Shown: positions 1 through 10,882, numbered from the stretch's first letter. The stretch: 64,000 nt of DNA from Cellulomonas sp. Y8 (GCF_008033115.1 NZ_CP041203.1:62001-126000); one strand, 5' to 3'. Numbers and translations: made by a program. The notes: generated from the letters alone by a model not told the origin.

Positions 1-911
1 CCGGCCCGCGCCGCCACCGGCCGCAGGGCGGGATCCATCGCCCGCTCGCCGAACAGGCCCGGGTCGTCCGGGACGACCACCTCGACCCGGCTGCCGGCGG
101 CCCGCAGGTCCTCGACCTGCGCCGCCAGGTCGAGCCGCCACGCCGCCGGGGTCAGCGACGCCCCGCCGAGCGGCGCCAGCACGAGCACCCGCCCGTACCC
201 CGCGGCCAGGTCGGCGTTCTCCCCGCGCCGGTGCGCGCCGTCGACGTACCACCGGTCGCCGATCGGGTACGCCGGACCGCCGGCACAGCTCGCGGCCACG
301 GCGTCCACGAGCTCGACCCCGCTCGAGCCGTCGAGGACGACCGGCTCGCCGGTGTGCGCGTCGACCGCGGTGAGCAGCGTCCGCCGCTCCGGCCACGCCG
401 CCCGCGGCAGCCGCGCCGCCACCGTGGCCCGCCACCGCCCCGGCGCGTCCGGACCCGCCGCCGCCGCCCGCTCCAGCGCGTCCGCGCCCGTCCGGCGCCG
501 CAGGTCGGCGGGGTCCGCCGCGGCGGCGACCAGCGCGCGGCGGCGCGCCAGGTGCTGCGCGACGCCGCCGGGGCCGGGTCCGCCCGCTCCGCCCCGGCTC
601 GCCGCGGAGCCCCCGGGCCCGCGCGCTCCCCGGCCCGGTGCCGCCCCGCCCGCCCGCGGTGCCGACGGCACCGGCGGCACCGGCGGCGCCAGGGTGGCCG
701 CGTACAGCTCCGCCGCGGCCGCTCCGCCGAGCTGAGCCGCGGCGGTCGCCCCCGCGGACGTCCCGACCACGAGGTCGGCGCCGGTCACGTCGACCCCGCC
801 GTCGAGCAGCCCGGCCACGACGCCGAGCAGCCAGGCGTTGCCGGTCGAGCCGCCGCCGCCCAGGACGAGGGCGCGCTCGCCGGAGCCGGTGGCGGGAGCA
901 GGTGTCGTCAC
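1..911 (-). CDS. Patatin-like phospholipase, 3' end outside the window
   Basis: A serine acyl hydrolase of the patatin family, expected to cleave acyl esters of phospholipids or related lipids with a Ser-Asp dyad. The reading frame opens at a GTG (911) and stays open to the left edge, so the C-terminus is missing. The glycine-rich oxyanion-hole motif GGGSTGNAW lies about 17 residues in, the nucleophile elbow GTSAG follows, and the catalytic Asp sits in the motif DGA (in YVDGAHRRGEN) well downstream. A TAGCGT hexamer lies just upstream of the GTG and could be a -10 element. The family assignment is secure; the substrate is unknown. The gene stands alone beside a P-loop kinase gene on the same strand. 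Confidence 0.85.
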   Translation of the reverse strand, partial: MTTPAPATGSGERALVLGGGGSTGNAWLLGVVAGLLDGGVDVTGADLVVGTSAGATAAAQLGGAAAAELYAATLAPPVPPVPSAPRAGGAAPGRGARGPGGSAASRGGAGGPGPGGVAQHLARRRALVAAAADPADLRRRTGADALERAAAAGPDAPGRWRATVAARLPRAAWPERRTLLTAVDAHTGEPVVLDGSSGVELVDAVAASCAGGPAYPIGDRWYVDGAHRRGENADLAAGYGRVLVLAPLGGASLTPAAWRLDLAAQVEDLRAAGSRVEVVVPDDPGLFGERAMDPALRPVAARA

Positions 912-982
912 GATCCGGGGACGCTAGTCCTCCGGTGCGGGCGGCGCGACGGGTTTCCGCGGCACCCCGGACGGTCGCCCGG

Positions 983-1492
983 TCACCGCACCAGTCCCAG
1001 GTACGCCAGCACCTCCGGCAGCGCCTCGGCGACGGGTCGCGTGCTGTCCACCACCAGGCGCTCGTCGTGCCGCGGCTCGTACTCCCGCGCCGTGCGCCGG
1101 ACGTCGTCCCACGTCGGCAGCGGGAACCCGGGCAGGTCGGCCGGGCGCGTCTCGACCCTGCGCCGGTGCTCCGCGGGGTCGGGGCACACGACCTCGACGA
1201 CCCGCAGCGTCGCCCCGTGCGCCGCTGCGGTCCCGGCCCAGCCGTCGCGCGCCGCGCCCGAGGGGCTCACCGCGTCGGCGACGACCACCTGGCCGCGGCG
1301 GAGGTGCGGGCCGGCGAGCGCGTGCATCACCGCGTACGCGGCGATGCCGGACTGCTCCGGCGGCACGTCGTAGCGGCGCATCGCCGCCTCGATCGCGTCC
1401 ACCCGGAGCGCCACCACCGGCACCGCGTCCGCCACCGCGGCCGCGAGCGTGGTCTTGCCCGAGCCGGGCAGACCGCAGACCTGGACCAGCAC
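983..1492 (-). CDS. Small P-loop (AAA-type) ATPase/kinase
   Basis: A 169-residue P-loop protein of the AAA_33/zeta-like kinase type. The Walker A motif GLPGSGKTT is at residues 7-15, directly after the first strand, as in small nucleoside or metabolite kinases. The middle part (VVVADAV, then VVEVVCPDP) resembles the strand and lid region of this group. The GTG start follows a strong purine-rich ribosome site (GAGGAGGAG). These proteins phosphorylate small molecules such as antibiotics or nucleosides, but nothing here fixes the substrate. No linked toxin or antitoxin gene is visible. Confidence 0.75.
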   Translation of the reverse strand: MLVQVCGLPGSGKTTLAAAVADAVPVVALRVDAIEAAMRRYDVPPEQSGIAAYAVMHALAGPHLRRGQVVVADAVSPSGAARDGWAGTAAAHGATLRVVEVVCPDPAEHRRRVETRPADLPGFPLPTWDDVRRTAREYEPRHDERLVVDSTRPVAEALPEVLAYLGLVR

Positions 1493-1544
1493 GTGGCTCC
1501 TCCTCGTCCTCCGGGCGCCGTACGACGCCCGGCTCCCCCGCTCG

Positions 1545-1765
1545 TCAGCCCCGGTTCAGCGGGTCGTGCCCCCAGTTCATCAGCGAGTGGCGCCAGGCCG
1601 TGTCCGCCACGTCGCCCGAGGGCTTCTGGGGCGAGGTGCCGGTGGACGTAGCCGACCACCGTCCGCATGTGCGCGTCCGTCGTCGGTCAGGTCCGCCTTG
1701 CGCGTGCGGGCGATCTCGACTCCCGCGCGACCCGGGCGCGCTCCTCGTCGTCCATGCGCGCCATC
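1545..1765 (-). pseudogene. Decayed DUF3140 gene (C-terminal half in three frames)
   Basis: Three short stretches in three minus-strand frames together spell the C-terminal half of a DUF3140 protein: VEIARTRKADLTDDGRAH, then MRTVVGYVHRHLA, then QKPSGDVADTAWRHSL followed by MNWGHDPLNRG and a stop at 1545. The ending MNWGHDPL is a hallmark of that family as I know it. At least two indels separate the pieces. The N-terminal half is not clearly recognisable upstream; only a TPRQLE-like fragment near 1835 hints at it. The function of DUF3140 is unknown. I read this as a decayed gene rather than a simple sequencing error, because the N-terminus is missing as well. Confidence 0.65.
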
Positions 1766-1925
1766 GTGGCACCGCGCGGGTGCCCGCACCCGTCGACCGC
1801 GACCGGGGCGGGCGCCCGCGGCACCTCGAGCTGCCGGGGCGTCCGGCGGGGCCGGAGGTCCCGCACCGGCCGGCACCCCGCGCGCGACGATGTCGCCGGC
1901 CAGCCGCCGCTCCGGGAGGACCGCC

Positions 1926-2771
1926 GTGCACCTCGACACCCACGCCGTGGACCACTACCTCGCCCACGGCGAGCTCGCGACCTCGTGGGTGGTCCGCGCG
2001 GCCGCGGGCGACGACGCCGGGTCCGCGCACCCGGTGCTACCGCACGCCGACGACCGCGCCGTCGTGCGCGGGCTGCGCGACGCCCTCGTCCGGCTGCTCG
2101 ACCCGTTCGCCCCGGCGCACCCGGACGCCTGGGCGGCGGTGGCGCCGGACTGGCCGGCGCGGGTCGAGGACGCGCGCGTCGCCCTGGTCGTCGGATGGCC
2201 GCAACCGTACGACGCCGGGGTCCGCACCGACCCGGACGGCCGGGACGTCGTCGTGCTCGACGTCGCGCGGCTGGCCGGGTACGGGCCCGACGCGGGGCTG
2301 GCGACGGCCCGGACGGTGCTCGACCACGAGGTGGGGCACGTCCTCGTCGCCTCGCTGTGGCCCGCCGACGCCGCGGCCGGTCACCGCAGCCGGCTCGACC
2401 GGCTCGTCTTCGACGAAGGACTCGCCCAGCACCTCGCCATGCGCGGCCACCCTGCACTGGCCCCGTCGTCGACGTCGCTCGTCGGCCGGCGACGGGCCGC
2501 CCACGACGCCCTCCGGGACGCGCGCGACCTGACCGACGCGGCCGCGCAGCGCGCCGCCCTGCACCGGGCCGCGGCGGCGGACGACTTCTGGGACAAGTTC
2601 GGCTGCGTCGCCGGGCTGCTGGCGTTCGCCGACGCCGAGCGCACCGGCGGCCTCGGCGGTCCGGCCGCGCTCGCCCGGCTCGGCTGGCCGGGCTTCGTCG
2701 ACCGCGTGCTCGCCCGTGCGCCCGTCGCCGCGCCCACGGAACCCTCCCGCTCGCCCGCCGGCCGCGAGTAG
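1926..2771 (+). CDS. Putative zinc metallopeptidase-like protein (HEVGH motif)
   Basis: An uncharacterised 281-residue protein with a possible metal site. The motif DHEVGH in the centre matches HExxH, and DEGLAQH follows about 30 residues later, giving a plausible third ligand in the style of gluzincins with an HExxH...E arrangement. The GTG at 1926 is chosen because GGGAGGA ends five bases before it; the frame continues open far upstream (an ATG at 1890 is possible) but without a ribosome site. No signal peptide is seen, so it is probably cytoplasmic. The protease function is inferred from the motif only. It lies 42 bp ahead of a SnoaL-like gene on the same strand. Confidence 0.7.
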   Translation: MHLDTHAVDHYLAHGELATSWVVRAAAGDDAGSAHPVLPHADDRAVVRGLRDALVRLLDPFAPAHPDAWAAVAPDWPARVEDARVALVVGWPQPYDAGVRTDPDGRDVVVLDVARLAGYGPDAGLATARTVLDHEVGHVLVASLWPADAAAGHRSRLDRLVFDEGLAQHLAMRGHPALAPSSTSLVGRRRAAHDALRDARDLTDAAAQRAALHRAAAADDFWDKFGCVAGLLAFADAERTGGLGGPAALARLGWPGFVDRVLARAPVAAPTEPSRSPAGRE

Positions 2772-2813
2772 CGTGCGCCGTGTCCGGACCGGGCACGACG
2801 AGAGGGGCGGCGT

Positions 2814-3173
2814 GTGGCCGACCGCATCGAGGAGCTGATGGACGCCAACCTGCGGCGGGTCTTCGGGGAGCGCGACCCCGAACGCCGGCGGGTGGCGATC
2901 GAGGACACCTACACCCGGGACGTCGTGTTCTCCGACCCCGAGGAGACCGTGCAGGGCTGGGACGCGGTGCACCGCAAGGCCCAGGGGCTGCTCGACGGCG
3001 CACCGGGGTCCGCGTTCTCGGCCGACGGCCCCGTCCGCCGGGCGCAGGACCTCGCGCTGCTCGCCTGGCAGTTCGGCCCGCCGGGGCAGGACCCGGTGGT
3101 CCGGGGCATCGACGTCGCCGAGATCCGCGAGGAGCGCATCGCCCGGCTCTGGACGGTGCTGGTCCAGGACTGA
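2814..3173 (+). CDS. SnoaL/NTF2-like fold protein
   Basis: A 119-residue protein with the profile of the NTF2/SnoaL-like superfamily: an N-terminal helix pair (MADRIEELMDANLRRVFGER), a segment rich in acidic residues and Tyr (EDTYTRDVVFSDPEE) and a C-terminal strand (IARLWTVLVQD). Members act as small-molecule isomerases, hydrolases or binding proteins, and many have no known role. The GTG start is preceded by GAGAGGGG. It may be co-transcribed with the HEVGH-motif gene upstream, 42 bp away. Confidence 0.75.
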   Translation: MADRIEELMDANLRRVFGERDPERRRVAIEDTYTRDVVFSDPEETVQGWDAVHRKAQGLLDGAPGSAFSADGPVRRAQDLALLAWQFGPPGQDPVVRGIDVAEIREERIARLWTVLVQD

Positions 3174-3294
3174 CCGGGCGGCACGGCACCCGCGGCCTCG
3201 GATCGCGAGGCCGGCGTGCGCGCGGGTGGGCTGCTGCCGATGGTTTTCGCGCACAGGACCCCGCCGACGGAGCCTGCAGAACAACCGTGATCAC

Positions 3295-3635
3295 GAGTCC
3301 TCTTCCTTACTGGCGGCGTACGAGGACCTGCTCGAGCGGCGCAGCCCGGGGTACACGCGCAACTACCGCGCTCTCGACGTCGCGGACGAGCTGTCCGGGC
3401 CGTTCGCCGCAGCCGGGGGGACGGTCACCACCTATGTGGAGACGTGGATCCAGCCGAGCGCCGTCGACGCGTTCGTGCAGATGTCCGCGTCCTCGACGCA
3501 GGTGCAGCGCGGCGTCGACGCGCACGGGAGGGTCGTCCTGGACGAGGTCCGGGCCTCGCGGCGTCGGCCGCTCGCGACGACGTCCTGGAGGTGGCCTACC
3601 GCTCGGAGCTGTACCTGGCCCGCACACCCCGGTGA
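3295..3635 (+). pseudogene. 3' remnant of an unidentified gene (possibly a methyltransferase)
   Basis: A coding-like stretch begins without a start codon around 3295 (AYEDLLERRSPGYTRNYRAL, then DVADELSGPF and AETW-like residues) and runs in one frame to about 3560. It then continues in another frame as DDVLEVAYRSELYLARTPR with a stop at 3633-3635. The ending resembles the last strand of class I SAM-dependent methyltransferases, but the SAM-binding half is absent, so the assignment is tentative. Locally AT-richer sequence (3255-3310) just upstream may mark the deletion junction. No intact gene lies between 3174 and 3757. Confidence 0.45.
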
Positions 3636-3757
3636 TCGCCCGGACACCGTGCGGGGGGTGCCGTCGATGCGCACCGAGCCCATGGATGACCTGCCGCCCG
3701 GCGGACGTGTCGGTGGTCGGCGGGATGCTGGGGTCCTCCGACGACAGGGAGCCGACG

Positions 3758-4162
3758 ATGTCCACCCAGCCCGATGCCCGCCCGGTCCCGATCGACCCGC
3801 CCGGGATGGTCCGCAGCCCCGCATTCGCGCAGGGGATGGTGCTGCCCCCGGGCCCCACGCTGTACGTCGGCGGCCAGAACGGCCTCGACGCCGAGGGCAC
3901 GCTGCTCGACGGGCTCGGCCCGCAGACCGAGCAGGCGCTGCGGAACGTGCTCGCCGTGCTGGCCGAGGCGGGCACGGACGCCGACCACGTCGCGATCCTG
4001 CGGATCTTCCTCACGGCGGGCGTCGACCCGACGGCGGCGTTCGAGGCGAGCGCCGCCGTGTGGGGCCGCCGTCGCACGGCGGTCACCGTCGTCTCGGTGC
4101 CCGAGTCGCGGCCGGGAGTGCTGGTCGAGATCGAGGCGGTCGCCTCGGTCCCCACCCCCTGA
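3758..4162 (+). CDS. RidA (YjgF/YER057c/UK114) family protein
   Basis: A 134-residue RidA-fold protein. RidA enzymes deaminate reactive enamine/imine intermediates and form trimers with active sites at subunit interfaces. The usual layout is present: a substrate loop near the N-terminus (VRSPAFAQGMVLPPGPTLYVGG), the strand-helix with QTEQALRNVLAVLAEAG, and the C-terminal VLVEIEAVASV. The Arg of the canonical IxxR substrate site is not obvious, so this is probably one of the Rid paralogue subfamilies rather than RidA itself. The start ATG follows AGGGAG. It converges with the UvrA-like gene, 26 bp away. Confidence 0.85.
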   Translation: MSTQPDARPVPIDPPGMVRSPAFAQGMVLPPGPTLYVGGQNGLDAEGTLLDGLGPQTEQALRNVLAVLAEAGTDADHVAILRIFLTAGVDPTAAFEASAAVWGRRRTAVTVVSVPESRPGVLVEIEAVASVPTP

Positions 4163-4188
4163 GCCCGGCTCCCCGAGCCCGGCTCCGG

Positions 4189-6573
<2,385 letters not shown>

Positions 6574-6680
6574 GGGGTCTCCGTCCGGGATGTCGCGAGC
6601 GCTGGCGCAGCCAGCGTGGCCGGGCGGCACCGTCGCGCGCAAGGACCCCGTCGCCCGGTGCGTGCCGGCGGGCGACGATC

Positions 6681-7880
6681 TCAGTACCCGGCCGCCCCGC
6701 CCCCGCCCGCCCGGAACGGCCGGAAGAACTCCCGCAGCTCCCGCGCGTACGCCTCGGGCTGCTCGATCGGGGCGAAGTGCCCGCCGCGCGGCGGCTCGGT
6801 GATCCGCACCGCGTTCGCGCTCCGCTCGAGCCACGCGCGCGGCGGCCGCACGACGTCGTCGGGGTAGATCGCGAACCCGGACGGCACCTCGACGCGCCGC
6901 GCCAGCTGCTCCGGCGGGATCGCGGCGTTCGCCCGGTACATCCGCATCGAGGACCCGATCGTGCCGGTCAGCCAGTAGATCGTCAGATTCGTGAGGATCT
7001 GGTCCCGGGTCAGGGCCCCCTCCGGGTCGCCGCGCCCGCCGCTCCACGACCGCAGCTTCTCGCCCACCCAGGCCGCGAGCCCGGCGGGCGAGTCGGTCAG
7101 CCCGACCGCCAGCGTGTCCGGCTTGGTCCGGTGCGCGATCGCGTACGCGCCCTCGGCCGCGACCCACCGCGCGCCCTCGGCGATCCACGCGCGCTCCTCG
7201 TCCGTCACCGCGCCGGGGTCGACGTGCGGACCCGGCATCCCCGCGTCCGTGCGGTGCACCGCGACGACCCGGTCCGGGTGGTCGAGCGCGAGGTACCGGG
7301 TGACGTGGCTGCCGATGTCCCCGCCCGCGGCACCGAACCGGTGGTAGCCGAGCGTCGTCATGAGCTCCGCCCACAACCCGGCGACCGCGATCGAGTCGAG
7401 CGCGACCTCGGGCCGGTCGGAGTAGCCGAACCCGGGCAGGTCCGGCACCACGACGTCGAAGGCGTCGGCGGGGTCCGCGCCGTGCGCGCCGGGGTCCGCG
7501 AGCAGGTCCACGACCTCCGAGTACCGCCAGAACGAGTCGGGCCATCCGTGCGTCAGCACGAGCGGCAGCACCGGGCCCGCCGCGCCCACCGCGCGGGCGT
7601 GCACCACGTGCACGCCGAGCCCGCCGACCCGCACCCGGTACCGGGGCAGCCGGTTGAGCTCCGCCTCGCGCGCCGGCCAGTCGAAGTCCTCGGCCCAGGT
7701 GCGCACCAGGTCCCGCAGCCAGGCGACGTCCACGCCGGCCGACCAGCCCGCGTCCGCCGGGACGTCGGGCCAGCGGGTGGCGCGCAGCCGCCGGCGCAGG
7801 TCGTCGAGCGCGGCCGGGTCGGTGCGCGGGGCGAACGGCTCGGGGGTCGCGGGCGCGGGGCCGTGCTCGACGGGCGGCAT
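6681..7880 (-). CDS. Epoxide hydrolase (alpha/beta hydrolase with EHN domain)
   Basis: A 399-residue microsomal-type epoxide hydrolase. The N-terminal EHN domain (residues ~12-100) precedes an alpha/beta hydrolase fold. The oxyanion motif HGWPDS is at 111-116, the nucleophile Asp in GGDIGSH is at ~188, and the catalytic His is in GGHFAPIEQPEAY near the C-terminus. Such enzymes open epoxides to diols through an Asp-ester intermediate. There is no signal peptide, so it should act in the cytoplasm. The neighbour is a UvrA-like ATPase; an epoxide-detoxifying enzyme beside a DNA-adduct-sensing class of ATPase would make sense, but joint function is speculation. Confidence 0.88.
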   Translation of the reverse strand: MPPVEHGPAPATPEPFAPRTDPAALDDLRRRLRATRWPDVPADAGWSAGVDVAWLRDLVRTWAEDFDWPAREAELNRLPRYRVRVGGLGVHVVHARAVGAAGPVLPLVLTHGWPDSFWRYSEVVDLLADPGAHGADPADAFDVVVPDLPGFGYSDRPEVALDSIAVAGLWAELMTTLGYHRFGAAGGDIGSHVTRYLALDHPDRVVAVHRTDAGMPGPHVDPGAVTDEERAWIAEGARWVAAEGAYAIAHRTKPDTLAVGLTDSPAGLAAWVGEKLRSWSGGRGDPEGALTRDQILTNLTIYWLTGTIGSSMRMYRANAAIPPEQLARRVEVPSGFAIYPDDVVRPPRAWLERSANAVRITEPPRGGHFAPIEQPEAYARELREFFRPFRAGGGGAAGY

Positions 7881-7920
7881 GAGGCCACCGTAGGGCCGGG
7901 GCACGCGCGCGCGGGAGGGG

Positions 7921-9453
7921 TCAGCCGCCGATCCGGACCGGGCGCTCGCCCCCGCCGTACAGCGCGCCGTCCACGGCGTACGCCCACCCGTCGGCCTCCG
8001 CCGGCAGCGCGGTCCGCCACGCCTCCGCACCCGAGCGCAGCGACCACGCGATCAGCTCCGCGCCGCCGTCGTCGTCCTGCTCGACGAGCAGCAGCGACCG
8101 GCCGTCCGTCAGCGGGGAGAGCCAGACGTTCGAGACGTCGCGCACGGGCTCGCCGTCCGGGCCCGTCGCGCGCACGGTGCGCCACAGCGGCCGGCCGTCC
8201 CGGGCGTCGATCGCCCAGACCGCCGTGGCGTCGACGCCGTACAGCACGCCGCCGAGCAGCAGGACGGTCCCGTCGGTCGCCCCGTCGAGGCCCGCCTGCC
8301 ACACCGTCCGCCCGGAGCCCGCCTCGACCGCGCGGAGGCTGCGGTCGCCACCCACCACCGCGGACAGCACCTCCAGCCCCGGGACCGACCCGTCGTCGAC
8401 GGCCAGCTGCACCGGCAGGGCGGGGACGACCGCCGTCCCGCTGCCGTCCGGGCCCGCCAGCCGGACCGAGCCCGGGTCGCCGTCCTGCACCAGCAGGCCA
8501 CCACCGCGCCCGACCCAGATCTGGGTCCCGTCCGCCTGCAGGGCGCCGTCGGCCGTCCCGAGCACCCGCTGGCGCCCGCCGACCCAGACCAGCAGGTGGT
8601 CGTGCGCCAGCTCGAGGTGCGGGTCGAACACCGGGTCGACCAGCAGGTCGGCGAGCTCGGTCGACCAGAGCGGCTCCTGCGTCGCCACGTCCTCGGCGGT
8701 GAACCGCACGGTCCGCTCGTCGACGACCTCGCCCAGCACGAGCAGCGCGTCGTCCGCGGCGGCCGCCGTCTGCGGCGCGACCTCCCGGTCCGCGAGCACG
8801 GCACCCGACGCGGCGTCGAGGGTCAGGAGCCTGCTGCGGGTCGGCGGGTCCTCCCGCCACCCGCCGTCGCCCGTGAGCGTGGCCGGGCGGTCCACCACGA
8901 GGCAGCGCACGCGCGTCACCGACCCGCCGGCGCTCGCGGCCTCGGCGGCGTCGCCGCTCCCGCCGGCCGCCCAGCACTCCGGCGGACGCATCGTGGGCTG
9001 CGCGGTCGCCTCCGCCTGCGTCTCCACCTCGGTCCGCCAGGACGTCGCACCGCTGCGGGCGTCGACGGCCGAGACGGCCCGCGGCCGCCCGAAGTCGACC
9101 CGCTCGCCTGCCACCCGGAGGTCCCCGGCGAGGACGCCGCCCGTCAGGCGCGGGTCGGTCTCCCCCTCGTCGAGGGGCACGGTGCGCAGCTCCGGCCCGA
9201 CGTCGTACCGGACGACGCCCTCGACGGTCCGCGCCGCGGCCACCCGGTCCCGCTCCCGCGCGTCCTGCACGACCTGCACCGCCACGACGGCCAGGACCGC
9301 CAGGGCACCCACGGGCCACCAGCGCAGCAGCGTCCGCCGCCGTGCCCGCCGGCGGGCGTCGCCCGCGGGGTCGGCCCCCGACGCGGCGGTGCCGGCCGAG
9401 GCGCCCGGCTCCTCGCCGAGCACGACCTCCTGCATCGCCTCCGGGCCGGCCAT
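7921..9453 (-). CDS. Membrane-anchored PQQ-like beta-propeller protein
   Basis: A 510-residue protein with a short cytoplasmic N-terminus rich in Arg (RRRARRRTLLRWWP), one transmembrane helix (VGALAVLAVVAVQVV, residues ~46-60) and a large extracytoplasmic domain. That domain has repeated blades of the PQQ/WD-like type: W-R motifs such as SGATSWRTE, GRTVWQAGLDG, DGRPLWRTVRA and GAEAWRTALPA recur at regular spacing. No PQQ-dependent dehydrogenase catalytic residues were recognised, so it is probably a scaffold or sensor. It ends 40 bp upstream of the epoxide hydrolase gene and may share its transcript. An ATG six codons in is an alternative start. Confidence 0.75.
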   Translation of the reverse strand: MAGPEAMQEVVLGEEPGASAGTAASGADPAGDARRRARRRTLLRWWPVGALAVLAVVAVQVVQDARERDRVAAARTVEGVVRYDVGPELRTVPLDEGETDPRLTGGVLAGDLRVAGERVDFGRPRAVSAVDARSGATSWRTEVETQAEATAQPTMRPPECWAAGGSGDAAEAASAGGSVTRVRCLVVDRPATLTGDGGWREDPPTRSRLLTLDAASGAVLADREVAPQTAAAADDALLVLGEVVDERTVRFTAEDVATQEPLWSTELADLLVDPVFDPHLELAHDHLLVWVGGRQRVLGTADGALQADGTQIWVGRGGGLLVQDGDPGSVRLAGPDGSGTAVVPALPVQLAVDDGSVPGLEVLSAVVGGDRSLRAVEAGSGRTVWQAGLDGATDGTVLLLGGVLYGVDATAVWAIDARDGRPLWRTVRATGPDGEPVRDVSNVWLSPLTDGRSLLLVEQDDDGGAELIAWSLRSGAEAWRTALPAEADGWAYAVDGALYGGGERPVRIGG

Positions 9454-9533
9454 GCAGGCAACCTACGGCCTGCGGGCCCGCGCGGGGTGCGTTCCGCGGT
9501 CCCCGGGTGGAGGGAGTGTGCGGGGTCGCCTGA

Positions 9534-9552
9534 TCTATTGCTTTTCGATAGA
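9534..9552. promoter_or_regulatory. Imperfect palindrome, candidate operator of the DUF2975/Xre pair
   Basis: TCTATTG-CTTTT-CGATAGA has seven-base arms with one mismatched pair, in a strikingly AT-rich patch of an otherwise GC-rich stretch, 21 bp before the DUF2975 start codon. Its position over the likely core promoter suits an operator bound by the downstream Xre-type regulator. No binding data; inference only. Confidence 0.4.
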
Positions 9553-9573
9553 TTCCGAGCGATCCTCGATGCC

Positions 9574-10053
9574 ATGACCCTCGACCGCTGGGCCACCGCC
9601 CTGCTCCGCATCGCCCTCGTCGTGCTCTTCGGCATCCTGGTCGTGTTCCAGACCCTCTCGCTGCCCGGCCAGTTCCGGTACCTCGCCGAGCAGAACCCCG
9701 AGGACGCCGCCCTCCGCTGGCCGGCGACCGCCATCACCGTGTTCTGGGTGCTGTGCGTGCAGGTGGTCATCGTCGCGACCTGGCGGCTGCTGACCCTGGT
9801 CCGGCGGGACCGGATCTTCACCGAGGCCTCGCTCGGCTGGGTGGACGCGATCGTGTGGGCCGTCGCCGCGGGCTGGCTGGTGCTGGTGGGGGTGCTGCTC
9901 TGGGTCGGCCTGCACGCGGACGACCCCGGCCTGCCGATGCTGCTGTTCCTCGCGACCGCCGTCGTCACCGTGGTCGCCCTGGTGCTGCTGGTGCTGCGGG
10001 CGCTGCTGCGCCAGGCCACCGCGCTGCGCACGGACCTGGACCAGGTCATCTGA
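9574..10053 (+). CDS. DUF2975 membrane protein
   Basis: A 159-residue integral membrane protein with four predicted helices: ~10-29 (ALLRIALVVLFGILVVFQTL), ~49-72, ~91-113 and ~120-142. Length and topology match DUF2975, a family almost always paired with a small Xre/YozG-like regulator, as here. The function of the family is unknown; a role as membrane partner or sensor for the regulator is plausible. The stop codon overlaps the start of the regulator gene (TGATG), so the two are translationally coupled. The ATG at 9574 is the first in-frame start after the AT-rich promoter patch. Confidence 0.8.
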   Translation: MTLDRWATALLRIALVVLFGILVVFQTLSLPGQFRYLAEQNPEDAALRWPATAITVFWVLCVQVVIVATWRLLTLVRRDRIFTEASLGWVDAIVWAVAAGWLVLVGVLLWVGLHADDPGLPMLLFLATAVVTVVALVLLVLRALLRQATALRTDLDQVI

Positions 10054-10274
10054 TGCCGATCGTCGTGCGCATCGACGTCGAGCTGGCCCGCCGCAAGATG
10101 AGCGTCGGCGAGTTCGCCGAGCGGGTGGGCCTCACGCCCGCGAACGTCGCCGTGCTGAAGAACGGGCGGGCGAAGGCCGTCCGGTTCAGCACCCTCGACG
10201 CCATGTGCCGGGTCCTGGAGTGCCAGCCCGGGGACCTGCTGGAGTGGGTCGAGGACGACCCCACCGCGGGCTAG
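10053..10274 (+). CDS. Xre-family (YozG-like) transcriptional regulator
   Basis: A 73-residue single-domain HTH_26/Xre protein. The helix-turn-helix is KMSVGEFAERVG - LTPANVAVLKNGRAKAVRF, followed by the typical LDAMCRVLECQPGDLLEW ending. In this family the regulator normally controls its own operon with the DUF2975 gene. Its start overlaps the DUF2975 stop by one base. The 3' end overlaps the convergent kinase gene by four bases (CTAG shared by both stop codons). The palindrome at 9534-9552 is a candidate target. Confidence 0.85.
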   Translation: MPIVVRIDVELARRKMSVGEFAERVGLTPANVAVLKNGRAKAVRFSTLDAMCRVLECQPGDLLEWVEDDPTAG

Positions 10275-10882
10275 CCGGACGCGCGGCGCGCGATCGCGAC
10301 CACCCGCTCGGCGGTGCGCCGGGGCGCCTCCTCCCCCGTGACCAGGACGTGGGTCGCCAGCGCGGCGACCCCGGGGTCGTCGAGCCAGCCGGCGAGGAAG
10401 TCGTGGCCGTCCCGCACCCAGTCGGTGCCCTTCGCCGCGACGGAGCGGGCTCGCAGCACCCGCAGCGCGTCGGCGCGCCCGGCGGTGGGGCGCAGCAGCA
10501 CCACCGCGTCCGCCCGCGCGAGCGCCCTGCCGACCGCCGACCGGTGCACCGGGTCGGTGTACGACGTGTGCCCCGCGCCTAGCGCCAGCACGGCCCCGGG
10601 GTGGGCGTCGACCAGGCGCGCGACGGCGTGGGCGCGGGCCGGCTCCCACTCCCGTTCGGCCGCGAGCCGGCCCACCGCCGCGATCCGCGCGGTCAGACGC
10701 CCGAGGTCCCAGCCCACCTCGCGGTAGTACGGCTCGCCTGCCTCGTCCGCGTCGACGAAGGGCACGCCGAGGCCCGCGGCCGCCGCCGCACCGACCGTCG
10801 ACTTGCCGGAGGCGGCCGGTCCGACCAGCACCAGCAGGGGCCCGGGGCGCGCGTCGGCGAGGGCGGGGCGGGCGGGGGGCAC
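10271..10882 (-). CDS. Shikimate kinase-like P-loop protein
   Basis: A 203-residue P-loop kinase related in layout to shikimate/gluconate kinases. Walker A is GPAASGKST at residues ~21-29, then FVDADEAGEPYY in the position of the shikimate-kinase substrate Asp, and LALGAGHTSYTDP in place of the usual GGG motif. The true aroK lies elsewhere (about 60.8-61.4 kb) inside the aro operon, so this copy probably has another substrate. The GTG at 10882 starts right before the typical N-terminal strand; no strong ribosome site is visible. It diverges from the DUF4287 gene across 120 bp. Confidence 0.65.
   Translation of the reverse strand: MPPARPALADARPGPLLVLVGPAASGKSTVGAAAAAGLGVPFVDADEAGEPYYREVGWDLGRLTARIAAVGRLAAEREWEPARAHAVARLVDAHPGAVLALGAGHTSYTDPVHRSAVGRALARADAVVLLRPTAGRADALRVLRARSVAAKGTDWVRDGHDFLAGWLDDPGVAALATHVLVTGEEAPRRTAERVVAIARRASG

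Noticed and set aside
1667..4162. 831-codon plus-strand frame ending at the RidA stop
   Set aside because: Only the last 134 codons are a real gene with its own ribosome site; the rest is Arg-rich nonsense over three other loci.
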